47,434 nt of DNA. Source: Paracoccaceae bacterium. GTDB taxonomy: Bacteria > Pseudomonadota > Alphaproteobacteria > Rhodobacterales > Rhodobacteraceae. Position numbers and translations under genes: made by a program. The notes beneath the pieces are model-generated. The model saw only the letters and a list, made by a program, of their open reading frames with translations. It was not told the origin of the DNA and did no database searches. The DNA lies in contig JAKITO010000026.1 in NCBI GenBank assembly GCA_021648025.1, positions 1-47,434 of the forward strand, read 5' to 3'. This document shows positions 29,075 to 38,072 of the stretch, piece after piece (within the stretch, counting starts at the first letter, position 1; every line of letters begins with the position of its first letter).

Positions 29075-31998
29075 GTCAGCATCTCCGGGGTTGGGTCGGT
29101 GGAGCGGTCCCATTCGCCAAATCGGGCCAATTGATCATAATCCCCCACATCAGTGTCTTTATGAAGCATGCGGCGCGCGGTAAACCCCTGCCTTTCGACC
29201 TGGTAGGCTGCAATCAAAATGCCCAGATCACCCCAGACGATACCCGCAGGCTCACTGTCCAGCGGTGCTGCCACTTCGCTGTAAGAGGTGCCAAGCCCGA
29301 CAAAAAGCGCCTCGGTCACTTCCCCGGCGTCCACGCCTTCAAATCCGCCCTGTTCTGCCATCGCTGCCATCAGCAACAACTGTTTGTCAAAGCTGGTTTG
29401 TTGCGAAGCACTGGGTGGTTTGCCGGTTTTATAGTCAATCAGGATCAGCCGCCCGGCCTGGTCCCGGTCAATCCGGTCGGCACGCGCGGTCAGGGTAAAA
29501 TCCAGATCACCCAGACGGGATTTGCCAATGGTTTCAAAGGCAATCGGTTCATCCGTGGCGCGTCGGCTGATTTCCGATTCCAGAAACGCCCCGGCGATCC
29601 GATCAATCCGCGCCAACCAAAGTGCGCGTGCCGTGGGCCAGGGCACATGCTGCATCAGAATTTGGTGTGACAGGTCCAGAAACCCGGCATGACTTAGCGC
29701 CGAAGGATTTGTCAGGCTGGTTTTGATCAGCTCTTCCATAATGGTATGCACCGCCGTGCCGCGCAGCAGGGCATCGGGTTCCTGAACCAACGGATCAAGC
29801 GGGCGCAGGCGCAGAACATGTTTTGCATAAATCGCATAAGGGTCACGGATCAGCCGCTTGATTTCGGTTACCGACAGTTTTTTGGGCCGGGCAGCAAGGG
29901 GCGGGCAGGGTGATGGGCGCGGCGCCGATTCAGCTTTGGTGGCGGTATCAATCGCCTCGGCCCACGCCAACCATTTAACCCCGCGTGCCTGCATTTTTTT
30001 CAAGGCCAACGGCCCACGCGGCTTAGGCAATCCGTTCAATAACCCAGTCAGACGGTTCAACCAACGCGAGGCAATTGTTTCGGAATCGTCAGACCGAATG
30101 GCGCGGGTCAACCAAACCTCAGGTGCACCAATCGCCTGCTGAAAATCATGCGCCGACAAACCAATCCGCCTTTCGGGCAACAGCAACCCTGCCTCAAGCC
30201 GCATTTGACGGTTCAGCCACGGGTCAGGCCGGGCCGGTTCAGGCCAACTGCCTTCGTTCAGCCCGCCAAGAATGACCAGATCAGCGCCTTGCACCCGGGC
30301 CTCAAGCGTGCCCCAGATCATGATGCCGCTATGGGGCGCATCCCGGTCGCGCACCTCTTCGCCTGCCAGCAATGCACCCAGAAGGTCACCAAAATCATGG
30401 GCATTCATCGCGCCACCGTATTCGGCCTCGTCTTTCAGCGCGCTTAGCACCGACAGCGCCTTTTGACCGGCGTTTTGTTCCCACAGGGTGCCGGTTTCAG
30501 TCCCTTCGCTGCCTGCGGAAATCTGCTCGGCGATGTGGCGCAGTTGCGCGACCCATTCGCCTAACGGTTGGTCATGTTCGATCGTCTGGCCGCAAATATG
30601 GCCGTTGATCCAGGCTATCCATTCGGGCGTTACCCTGGCTTTTTCCCCATAGGTGCTCATGCTGGCATCACCCGGAAACGGCGGGCCATGGCGGCGCAGA
30701 TTTAGTTCAAAATCGCGGGTGAAAAGCAGATGGTCGCCCCGCCCTGCCCCGTCATGACACAAGGGGTGTTTCAGCAGGGTCAGCAACATTTCGCCCGTTA
30801 ACCGGCGGCTAAACAGACCGGCAACATGGCGCAGGAACCGCCCGGGTGGTGAAAGCTGCAAGGGTGTTCCGGCACTGTCGTCCGGCAGGATATTCCACCG
30901 GTCCAGTGCTGCACCAACCTGACGGGTCAGCATTCGGTCGGGCGTGATCAGGGCGGCCGTTTGACCGTCTTGTGCCGCCTGGCGCAGACGCAAGGCGATG
31001 GTCATCGCCTCGGATCGGGGCGAAGCGGCCTCGATAAGGGTCATGGCCCCGGTGGCTTGCACCAGATCGTCAAGTTCTGGCCCTTCTGTCATCCAGGCAT
31101 GGGTGACGGGTGCGGGACGAAATGCCAAAGAAATCAGCCTGTTACGACTTCCAGAGGGTGGTTTGGTCGTCATCCATGGGGTTATATCGTCCCGCTCAAT
31201 CTCAAAGGCCTGCATCAGATTGGTAAAGCGGTACTGAGGGTGGTCCTCTGACCCTTTTGCCCCGGCCAGATGCGCCCAAACCATATCCGGTTGGTCAAAA
31301 TCAAAACCGGGCAGGATTACCGCCCCTTGCGGCAGGCAGGCAATGGCCTTCATCAGCATCAGGGTGGTGCCCCGCGATCCGGTTGAACCGGCCAGAATGA
31401 CCGGGTGTTCGGGTGGATCATCCTGCCATTTCGCCACCAGATATTCGACAAGCAAACGCTGGCGTTCCTGCGCGTCCAAACCAGACCCGTCCGCAGTGAG
31501 ATGATCGGCAATGGCGAAAAATGATTGCGCGCGGGCCCAATGACCGGACATGTCCTGAACGTCCAGTTCACGGATTGCTTGCGCCGAAACCCCTTCGCCG
31601 TGCATTTCCTCGATCAGATTGGCCAGGCTGTCCGCCAGATCATATTGCGAGGCGCGCGCGGCCAGATCGGGCTGTTGATCCAATAACTTGCTGATCAGTT
31701 GCACCAGCTCCAGACGACGCCGCAAGGGTGGAATGGCGGGTGGAACCCGGGTATTTGTCAGTGTCTGGTCAAGATCGGCAACCAATGAAATACGCGGCAA
31801 CAACCGGGGTGGCCCGGCAATCATCAGATCCGTCAGCCGCCTGCTCATGCGACGGGTATTGACGATCAGATGAATTTTTGCCCAGGCTTCGGGCTTGGCT
31901 GCATCCAATCGCATTTCCAACCCGGCAAGCAGGGCGCGCGGGAAATCCACGCCGGGGGCAAGGGCAAAAACACGGGGGACCTGAGAGGCATCAAACAT
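29071..31998 (-). CDS. addB: Double-strand break repair protein AddB
   Basis: Partner of AddA, of the alphaproteobacterial AddB type. 975 residues: a helicase-like N-terminal half without a clear Walker A (the segment near IHLIVNTRRMSRRL has no GKT), VILGGLNEGSWPEPA in the middle, and a C-terminal RecB-type nuclease domain with LTARADRIDRDQ and LILIDYKTGKPP. The absent Walker A fits the known structural, Chi-scanning role of AddB. It overlaps murU by 8 bases and addA by 4. Confidence 0.96.
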   Translation of the reverse strand: MFDASQVPRVFALAPGVDFPRALLAGLEMRLDAAKPEAWAKIHLIVNTRRMSRRLTDLMIAGPPRLLPRISLVADLDQTLTNTRVPPAIPPLRRRLELVQLISKLLDQQPDLAARASQYDLADSLANLIEEMHGEGVSAQAIRELDVQDMSGHWARAQSFFAIADHLTADGSGLDAQERQRLLVEYLVAKWQDDPPEHPVILAGSTGSRGTTLMLMKAIACLPQGAVILPGFDFDQPDMVWAHLAGAKGSEDHPQYRFTNLMQAFEIERDDITPWMTTKPPSGSRNRLISLAFRPAPVTHAWMTEGPELDDLVQATGAMTLIEAASPRSEAMTIALRLRQAAQDGQTAALITPDRMLTRQVGAALDRWNILPDDSAGTPLQLSPPGRFLRHVAGLFSRRLTGEMLLTLLKHPLCHDGAGRGDHLLFTRDFELNLRRHGPPFPGDASMSTYGEKARVTPEWIAWINGHICGQTIEHDQPLGEWVAQLRHIAEQISAGSEGTETGTLWEQNAGQKALSVLSALKDEAEYGGAMNAHDFGDLLGALLAGEEVRDRDAPHSGIMIWGTLEARVQGADLVILGGLNEGSWPEPARPDPWLNRQMRLEAGLLLPERRIGLSAHDFQQAIGAPEVWLTRAIRSDDSETIASRWLNRLTGLLNGLPKPRGPLALKKMQARGVKWLAWAEAIDTATKAESAPRPSPCPPLAARPKKLSVTEIKRLIRDPYAIYAKHVLRLRPLDPLVQEPDALLRGTAVHTIMEELIKTSLTNPSALSHAGFLDLSHQILMQHVPWPTARALWLARIDRIAGAFLESEISRRATDEPIAFETIGKSRLGDLDFTLTARADRIDRDQAGRLILIDYKTGKPPSASQQTSFDKQLLLMAAMAEQGGFEGVDAGEVTEALFVGLGTSYSEVAAPLDSEPAGIVWGDLGILIAAYQVERQGFTARRMLHKDTDVGDYDQLARFGEWDRSTDPTPEMLT

Positions 31999-32680
31999 CG
32001 GATTTCGCCAGTAGGGATTCGGCCATATCTATACCTTCCGGGTGCCCAACGTCGCACCATTTTCCGGGATAATTACAACAATAGAGCCTGTTATTCTCGT
32101 TTATCTGATCCCAGAGAAGGTTCAGAGAAAAGGCAGTTTTTCCAATATCGCGCAGCCCGTCAGTCTTAAGGATCTGCGCGCCGCCATAGACAAGGCTTGA
32201 TCCTCGCTGAAGGCGTCCCATATCGTCTGTATCAAAGTCGCCGGTGCCGGTATGTCCCATTGCCTGCGCCACGGGAATACACATCAGCAAGGCGTCCATC
32301 AAATCGGGATTCCATGCTTTTAGAAGCATGTCCAACGGATTTGGCCCTTGCCATATTGCATCCGGGTTCATCGTGAAAACCGGGCCAGTGCCCAACAACG
32401 GCAAAGCAGCCCGCAGCCCGCCGCCGGTTTCCAATATCTGCGGCTCATAAGAAAGCAGCACGTCCAGGGGGGCAAGATGCGCCTTCAACTGATCGGCGTG
32501 ATAGTGGGTGTTTACAACGATTACTTTTGGTTGAATGGCGCGCGCCAATTCCAGCGCGTGATCAATCAGCAGCCTGCCACCTACCGTGATCAGCGGTTTT
32601 GGCAGGTCTTTGGTCAACGCACCCATTCGGGTACCAAACCCGGCGGCAAAGATCATTATGGCGCGTGGCTGATTGTTCAT
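31991..32680 (-). CDS. murU: Nucleotidyltransferase, probable N-acetylmuramate-1-phosphate uridylyltransferase MurU
   Basis: 229 residues of the NTP-transferase fold: IMIFAAGFGTRMGALTKDLPKPL (signature GxGTRM and KPL, about 8-30), then TVGGRLLIDHALE. It was formerly annotated as mannose-1-phosphate guanylyltransferase. The gene directly before it (4-base overlap) is an AmgK-type sugar kinase. AmgK plus MurU converts recycled MurNAc to MurNAc-1-P and then UDP-MurNAc, bypassing early peptidoglycan synthesis. The assignment is by family and pairing. Confidence 0.82.
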   Translation of the reverse strand: MNNQPRAIMIFAAGFGTRMGALTKDLPKPLITVGGRLLIDHALELARAIQPKVIVVNTHYHADQLKAHLAPLDVLLSYEPQILETGGGLRAALPLLGTGPVFTMNPDAIWQGPNPLDMLLKAWNPDLMDALLMCIPVAQAMGHTGTGDFDTDDMGRLQRGSSLVYGGAQILKTDGLRDIGKTAFSLNLLWDQINENNRLYCCNYPGKWCDVGHPEGIDMAESLLAKSDV

Positions 32681-33681
32681 TTCGCGGTCAGCTTTTGCAG
32701 ATTTTCCCTGGATGGGTAAGGCAGGATTTCGGTCAGAGACGCGGCAATCGGGGCCAAAGCGGAATGTTCCAACCCGCGCATCAGATGCCCCCAGGTCCGG
32801 GGGATTAGCCGGGCATATTTTGACTTGCCCAACCCGCTGGCCAACCGGGCAAAAACCGCCAGAATGCGCAGATTGCGCTGAACGCCCAGAACCGCATAAG
32901 CATCGCGGAAACCGGTTTCGTTTTGGTCGGTTTGACTGATATAATGGGTGATCATTTCCTGTTCCAAACTGGCGGGTACGTCCCGGCGGACATCCTGCAA
33001 TAAAGATACCAGATCATAACCCGGATGGGCCAGCATGGCATCTTGAAAATCAAGTAGTCCAACCCGTGCCACGCCAATGCGATCCGGCAACCACAGCAGG
33101 TTTTCGGCGTGGAAATCACGCAGGATCATCACCGGCTCGCCTTGGGTTTTTTGCTCAAGCAAGGTTTGGAAACCGGCGGTGAACCTGGCGGCGGTATCGC
33201 CGGGGACCTGTCCGTTCAAGGCCTGCACCCAAGTTTCAAAAACCAGACTGGCCTGTTCGGCCATCAGCTCGGCGCCAAAATGCACCAGATCGGGTGGGTT
33301 TTCCCGATGCAGGGTGACCAAAGTGTCAACGGCATTTTTGTACAAAACGCTCTCGGACTTGGGATCTTTCAGTACCAAACGGACAAAAAGGTCATCTCCG
33401 AGGTCTTCCAGCAACAAAAACCCATTGCAGCGATCTTCGCCTAAAACCTGAGGCGCGCTTAGACCAACATCGGATAGATAGCGGGCAATTGTCGTAAACC
33501 GTCGGATATCCGGGTTGGCGTCAGGCGGCGCGTCCATCAATATCACGGTCTCGCCTGCTTGATTGACAAGACGTTCGTATCGACGCATCGACGCATCAGG
33601 AACAAGGTCTGTTCTGGTGGCCGCGCCCCAGCCGGCCTGGCGCAGAAACGCGACGATCAATGCGTTACGGTCAAGAGTCAT
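32677..33681 (-). CDS. amgK: Phosphotransferase, probable anomeric MurNAc/GlcNAc kinase AmgK
   Basis: 334 residues of the aminoglycoside-phosphotransferase fold. Seen: the N-lobe (DASMRRYERL, ETVILMDAPPD), Brenner-type catalytic loop ILRDFHAENLLWLPD, and metal motif VGLLDFQDAMLAHPGYDLVSLL. Members in this position phosphorylate amino sugars rather than antibiotics, giving MurNAc-1-P for MurU. Start at ATG 33681 rather than the TTG at 33696; it overlaps tsaE by 11 bases. Gene order tsaE-amgK-murU-addB is the standard alphaproteobacterial one as I recall it. Confidence 0.82.
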   Translation of the reverse strand: MTLDRNALIVAFLRQAGWGAATRTDLVPDASMRRYERLVNQAGETVILMDAPPDANPDIRRFTTIARYLSDVGLSAPQVLGEDRCNGFLLLEDLGDDLFVRLVLKDPKSESVLYKNAVDTLVTLHRENPPDLVHFGAELMAEQASLVFETWVQALNGQVPGDTAARFTAGFQTLLEQKTQGEPVMILRDFHAENLLWLPDRIGVARVGLLDFQDAMLAHPGYDLVSLLQDVRRDVPASLEQEMITHYISQTDQNETGFRDAYAVLGVQRNLRILAVFARLASGLGKSKYARLIPRTWGHLMRGLEHSALAPIAASLTEILPYPSRENLQKLTAK

Positions 33682-34144
33682 GTGCAAGGTCGCCAAGCAA
33701 AGCCGTCCACCGGTCAGCGGTAGACTCGAGTGTTATCAGGCGGGCGTTTTCATCATTTTGGTCAGGTCTGAACGTTAATTTCAACGCTTGGGGCGGCGTA
33801 AGAGGCCCAAGCAGTTCGGGCCATTCGATCAGGCAAATCGCGGTTTCCATGGCGTCGGCCAACCCCAATTCCTCAATTTCGTTCAATGCGTTAAGGCGGT
33901 ACAGGTCGGCGTGCCAAACTTCGGTCAGGTCGGTTTCGTAGGTTTGCACCAAAGTGAATGTCGGCGATGGCACATCTTCGGGGGTTTTCAGCAAGGACCA
34001 GATCAAATGCCGTGCAAAGTGGGTTTTTCCAGCACCAACCGGGCCGCTTAGCAACAGGCAATCGCCAGGGCCAAGATCGCCACCAACCTGTTTGGCCAGA
34101 TCAGCAGTTTGTTCGGGGGTTTTGATAGGAAGGGTGACGCGCAT
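33671..34144 (-). CDS. tsaE: tRNA threonylcarbamoyladenosine biosynthesis ATPase TsaE
   Basis: TsaE is the ATPase that drives turnover of the TsaB-TsaD complex making t6A37 in tRNA. 157 residues with Walker A LLLSGPVGAGKTHFARHL (about 32-49), PSPTFTLVQTYE, HADLYRL and LIEWPELLG, all family hallmarks. Confidence 0.96.
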   Translation of the reverse strand: MRVTLPIKTPEQTADLAKQVGGDLGPGDCLLLSGPVGAGKTHFARHLIWSLLKTPEDVPSPTFTLVQTYETDLTEVWHADLYRLNALNEIEELGLADAMETAICLIEWPELLGPLTPPQALKLTFRPDQNDENARLITLESTADRWTALLGDLAHDS

Positions 34145-34171
34145 AGGCCCACAATGACCGCCCCTTTGCGG

Positions 34172-34193
34172 CGCTGCAAGCGGGATTGCAGCG
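34172..34193. other. stem-loop between divL-like gene and tsaE
   Basis: Perfect inverted repeat of 8 bp (CGCTGCAA / TTGCAGCG) with a 6-base loop, in the 72-base gap. There is no T run on the minus strand, so it is not a standard terminator for the upstream gene. It may be an mRNA stability or attenuation element. Confidence 0.4.
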
Positions 34194-34216
34194 TTTCAAT
34201 GTTCCTTTAGAGCGCT

Positions 34217-35773
34217 TTAAACGCTGTCAAATTGCTCAACCCGCGTCTCCGGCATATTGGTACTGCCCATTTGCCGACCTTTGTGGTCGCGGGTGAAAAC
34301 AACCATCGTAGCGCCATGGCTGATCGGAAAAACTGCGCATTTTATGGTCTGACCCGTCAATAATTGCATCTGACCCTGCCACTCGGCCCGGTTTTCGTGC
34401 AACCCGACAAATTCCCTGACCTCACCCAAAATTGGTGTTGGGTGACACAGGCCTTGCCAGGTGCGTGTCGCATCCAGCACCGTCATCGGCACAAAACTGC
34501 TCTCGGGGTCCACGCCCCACAAATCTCGATAGGCACGGTTGGCAAAACACAACCCGCCGCGATCGGAAAAGACCGCAATTGCGTTGTCCATCTGATCCAA
34601 CATGGATTGATTAATCTCAAGATCCGTTCTGAATTGCCGGGTCAGGGTGATTTCGGCAGTAATATCTTCGATCAGAAACGCGACGGCCCCGTCGGGATGC
34701 GGCCGCCCGGTGACCGAATATACCGAGCCAGACGGTAAGGTCCAGGTTTCCTGATACCGCCCATCTGCCGCGGCCGCCACAAGATCAGCCATTTGCTGAC
34801 GCCAACTGCTGTAATTCTTGGGTTCCGGCATCACTCGCTGATCGCGCAGGCGGTCGAAGAAGGAAAATAGATTGGGCCGCGCGCTTAGAAAGTCGGCCGG
34901 AAGTGTTGTTAGGTCAATCAAAGCCGGATTGAACAGGGCCAATTGTCGATTGCGATCAAAAATCGCCAACCCGATCGACAGATGCGCAAATGTCTTGGCC
35001 AAGGTCTGAACAAAATTGCGCTGGGCCTGCTCGGCGTCAACAACGGCATTGATATCAACAGCATAACACAAAATGCCGCTGTCTTGTCGAACCACAAATA
35101 TATTGTACCACAATTTTTTTTCGCAGCCTGGAATGGCAACGCTGGTGCGGGTCATTTTACCCGCCTGCCGCTTGCAGGTCACAGAAGGGAACGGGACCGG
35201 CGGCGCGTCGGTTTTACTGCCAGCCATCCGCCTGCTCAACCGATCATAGGCCAGATTGCTCCAGAGGATACTGCCATCGAGGTCAATCTGCCACGATGGA
35301 TTAGGCCCGTTTTTCGCCAGATTATAGGGTATATCATTTTCTCTTATCACAGCAGGCGCACGCACCTGGCCAGAGGCACCATCGCGCAGAACTACGCGCG
35401 TAATGCCATCAATCCATTCGCAAATGGCCCGCCCTTTGTCGTCACTTCCTCTGGCGGGAATTACCAGTACCTTTTTCGAACGAACGTCGTCGGGGTTTTC
35501 CGGGAAACTGGGAAACCTCTGTGACAAGGCATCATGCAGCCGGGTCCAATCAAACCCGATTTCGTCAGTTTTGAATGCAGCACAGGCGCTGGTTGACGCC
35601 TCGATCAAGTGGTTGCCATCAAACAACAATACCTGATTGAGCTTTTCTGTTTGATCTCCCAGCCAACTGCCGGTTCTGCCACGCTCTGGTGTTTGCCAGG
35701 TAACCGCTGCAATTGCCACGGCGCTGCAAAGCAAAGCGACCAACAGCCAATCCAGCCACGCAATTTCCTGCAT
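34217..35773 (-). CDS. divL: PAS-domain protein, DivL-like without kinase domains
   Basis: 518 residues from the ATG at 35773 (MQEIAWLDWLLVALLCSAVAIAAV; one membrane segment about 7-26). Several PAS-like regions follow, the clearest being AHLSIGLAIFDRNRQLALFNPAL and MDNAIAVFSDRGGLCFANRAYRDLWG near the C-terminus. No H-box or HATPase motifs (N box, G boxes) follow the last PAS region, which ends the protein. In Caulobacter, DivL is a PAS-rich pseudokinase controlling CckA-CtrA and lies next to tsaE. By position and build this is its Rhodobacterales counterpart. A longer start at 35818 is possible. Confidence 0.72.
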   Translation of the reverse strand: MQEIAWLDWLLVALLCSAVAIAAVTWQTPERGRTGSWLGDQTEKLNQVLLFDGNHLIEASTSACAAFKTDEIGFDWTRLHDALSQRFPSFPENPDDVRSKKVLVIPARGSDDKGRAICEWIDGITRVVLRDGASGQVRAPAVIRENDIPYNLAKNGPNPSWQIDLDGSILWSNLAYDRLSRRMAGSKTDAPPVPFPSVTCKRQAGKMTRTSVAIPGCEKKLWYNIFVVRQDSGILCYAVDINAVVDAEQAQRNFVQTLAKTFAHLSIGLAIFDRNRQLALFNPALIDLTTLPADFLSARPNLFSFFDRLRDQRVMPEPKNYSSWRQQMADLVAAAADGRYQETWTLPSGSVYSVTGRPHPDGAVAFLIEDITAEITLTRQFRTDLEINQSMLDQMDNAIAVFSDRGGLCFANRAYRDLWGVDPESSFVPMTVLDATRTWQGLCHPTPILGEVREFVGLHENRAEWQGQMQLLTGQTIKCAVFPISHGATMVVFTRDHKGRQMGSTNMPETRVEQFDSV

Positions 35774-35873
35774 CAAACGATTTTCCCCGTTATGCCTTTT
35801 ACCAGTGTTACACCACAATGCGGGACTAATGGTTAACGATGGATTAACACCGTCCAGTACTTTGTTTTTGCGT

Positions 35874-37271
35874 TCATACCCTGATCGGTTGGTTGGCCCC
35901 TGTAGGGATGGCGTGGGGGGTCATTTGGGCATCAATTTTACTGCGCGGCCAAATCACGTCGACAACCGCGCCTTGTTGAGAGTGGCGCGTGTTGTGTTTA
36001 AGGCGCGGATTGTCGGCATTGGCAAAGCTCAACTCGGCACCCGAGCGCTCAAGAAGGGTTTTGGCAATGAACAGGCCCAACCCCATACCTTCATACCCGG
36101 GGCGCGACAATTGATCAGCCTCGGATCGGGGAAAGCGCATGAAAGGGTCGCCAATGCGGCCCATAAAATGCGGGGGAAACCCGCTGCCATCATCCTGAAT
36201 TCGGATTGAAATACTGTCTCCGGACCACATTGCTTCGATCCAGACGTTGGCTTTGGAAAAGTCCACGGCATTCTGGATCAGGTTGCGCAACCCGTGAATA
36301 ACCTCGGGTTTGCGCAGGATTGAGGGCTGTTGCAGGCTTGCGCCATGCTCTGGGCGTTCGCTGAAATGGATGATCTTGCCGCGATGCATATGCGGTTCAG
36401 CGGCCTCTTGGATGACGGTACTGATCGGTGCCTGCCGCAGGTGCAGATCATCTTTGCCGGCCCGGCCCATATCGCGCAGAATATCGCGGCAACGGTCGGC
36501 CTGTTGGCGAATAAGGGCGGCGTCCTCTTGCAGGTCGGGGCGGTCGTCCAACTCTTCCATCAACTCGGCACTGGCCAGTTTGATGGTCGCCAGGGGCGTG
36601 CCCAATTCATGCGCAGCAGCGGCCACCACACCGCCCAGATCAGTCAGTTTCTGTTCGCGCGACAAGGCCATGTTGGTGGCGGCCAGGGCGTCGGACATTG
36701 ATTGGGTTTCCGAACTGATCCGCAATGAATATGCGCCGATGAATACAATGGCGATGACCATCGCCACCCAATTGCCAAAGACAAACAGGTCCGGAATGCG
36801 CAATGTCCCACCCTGTCTGTCGATTAATGGCAGATGGTTCTGGCCCAGCAACGTCACCAACAATATCGTGGTTCCGCCAATGATCAGTGTCGATCTTAAC
36901 CCCATGACATTGGCCGATATGATCACCGGACCCAGCAGCAAAAGAGCAAATGGATTGTGCAGCCCGCCGGTCAGATAGAGCAAGAACCCAAGTTGCAGCA
37001 CATCAAACATGATCATCAGAAAGTTTTCGTATTCCGAAAGGCGTTTGTTCTCGGGAAAGGCGAACATGGCAATCAGGTTGACCACCACCGACGCACCAAC
37101 GGCAAAAAAACAAAACAGCATATCCAATTGCAGATGATACAACTGCTGGGCCACCGAAATGGCCGTGACCTGACCGATGATGGCCACCCAGCGCAGCAAT
37201 ATCAGGGTTCTTAGCCTGATCCAGCTGCTTCGTTCGCGTCCCTGGGTTAAGGGTGAACCCCTGTCAGGCAT
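35874..37271 (-). CDS. regB: Redox-sensing histidine kinase RegB (PrrB)
   Basis: Global redox sensor of photosynthesis, respiration and fixation genes in Rhodobacterales. 465 residues: six hydrophobic segments in 1-185, quinone-binding heptapeptide GGLHNPF (102-108), H-box AAAHELGTPLATIK with phospho-accepting His221, the redox-active cysteine in DRCRDILRDMG (Cys261), N-box GLRNLIQNAVDFS, and G-boxes DDGSGFP and GMGLGLFIA. The positions correspond to His225 and Cys265 of the R. capsulatus protein as I recall them. Divergent from senC-regA. Confidence 0.97.
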   Translation of the reverse strand: MPDRGSPLTQGRERSSWIRLRTLILLRWVAIIGQVTAISVAQQLYHLQLDMLFCFFAVGASVVVNLIAMFAFPENKRLSEYENFLMIMFDVLQLGFLLYLTGGLHNPFALLLLGPVIISANVMGLRSTLIIGGTTILLVTLLGQNHLPLIDRQGGTLRIPDLFVFGNWVAMVIAIVFIGAYSLRISSETQSMSDALAATNMALSREQKLTDLGGVVAAAAHELGTPLATIKLASAELMEELDDRPDLQEDAALIRQQADRCRDILRDMGRAGKDDLHLRQAPISTVIQEAAEPHMHRGKIIHFSERPEHGASLQQPSILRKPEVIHGLRNLIQNAVDFSKANVWIEAMWSGDSISIRIQDDGSGFPPHFMGRIGDPFMRFPRSEADQLSRPGYEGMGLGLFIAKTLLERSGAELSFANADNPRLKHNTRHSQQGAVVDVIWPRSKIDAQMTPHAIPTGANQPIRV

Positions 37272-37362
37272 GTGATCTCCTGTCCTGTTGCAACGCGCGC
37301 ATGTGGTGATAAAGGTGGGCGTCGATACGGATCAGTATTCCTCAGATAAAGGGTTTTGTCAC

Positions 37363-37983
37363 ATGCAACGTACAATTGCGATCGCAGGTGCTGCGGTTAT
37401 CATCACAATGATTGGCGGCATTTGGCTGGCGACGTTGTTTATTGGTCCCAAAGATCAATTTGCCACCTGCCGCACCGGGGCCATTGCGGGCGGAATAAAT
37501 CAGATTGGCGGGCCGTTTGAATTGCTGAATTCCACAGGCAAGATTGTGACCGACAAGGATGTGATTACAGAACCTTCCCTGCTTTACTTTGGTTATACGT
37601 TTTGCCCGGATATTTGCCCGATGGATGTGGCCAGAAACGCCGAAGCAGTTGATTTACTTGAGGAAAAAGGTGCAATGGTCACCCCAGTGTTCATTTCAAT
37701 CGACCCGGCGCGCGACACACCTGAAATTGTCGGTGACTATGCCCATAACATGCACGAACGAATGATCGGGCTGACGGGATCGGCGGCGCAGGTCAAAGCC
37801 GCCAGTCAAGCCTATAAGACGTATTACAAGGCGCACCCGGCTGAGGATGAATATTATCTGGTAGATCATTCAACGTTCAGCTATCTGGTTTTGCCCGATC
37901 ATGGGTTTGTTCAGTACTTCCGGCGCGACACCAGCCCGGAAGTGATGGCCGAACAAATCGCCTGTTTTGTGGATAACCAATAA
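37363..37983 (+). CDS. senC: SCO1/SenC family copper chaperone
   Basis: Membrane-anchored thioredoxin-fold protein that helps insert copper into cytochrome oxidase (SenC/PrrC). The start is the ATG at 37363 (MQRTIAIAGAAVI), giving 206 residues. An N-terminal membrane anchor (about 5-28) is followed by the copper-binding FCPDICPMD (CxxxC), FISIDPARDTPE, and the downstream histidine in YYLVDHSTFSYLV. It is the first gene of the senC-regA unit. Confidence 0.95.
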   Translation: MQRTIAIAGAAVIITMIGGIWLATLFIGPKDQFATCRTGAIAGGINQIGGPFELLNSTGKIVTDKDVITEPSLLYFGYTFCPDICPMDVARNAEAVDLLEEKGAMVTPVFISIDPARDTPEIVGDYAHNMHERMIGLTGSAAQVKAASQAYKTYYKAHPAEDEYYLVDHSTFSYLVLPDHGFVQYFRRDTSPEVMAEQIACFVDNQ

Positions 37984-37996
37984 GCAAAACCGAATG

Positions 37997-38044
37997 TTTG
38001 ACCTTTGACCTAAGGGCGCTAATACTGTTAACCCAGCGAACAGT
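37997..38044 (+). promoter_or_regulatory. repeat elements upstream of regA
   Basis: In the 89-base senC-regA gap, TTTGACC occurs twice back to back (37997-38003, 38004-38010). A dyad ACTGTT-N9-AACAGT follows at 38024-38044. Either could be an operator or promoter element for regA; the TTGACC units resemble -35 hexamers but no good -10 is spaced to them. The function is unproven. Confidence 0.3.
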
Positions 38045-38072
38045 TAAATTTAGCCAAGAATGAGGGACCAGC

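Noticed and set aside
28657..29670. 337-codon plus-strand frame across the addA-addB junction
   Set aside because: Spans two well-supported genes on the other strand and has no recognisable domain.
32677..33681. Aminoglycoside resistance gene
   Set aside because: The fold is that of aminoglycoside phosphotransferases, but pairing with a MurU-like gene and the tsaE-addB context point to amino-sugar recycling.
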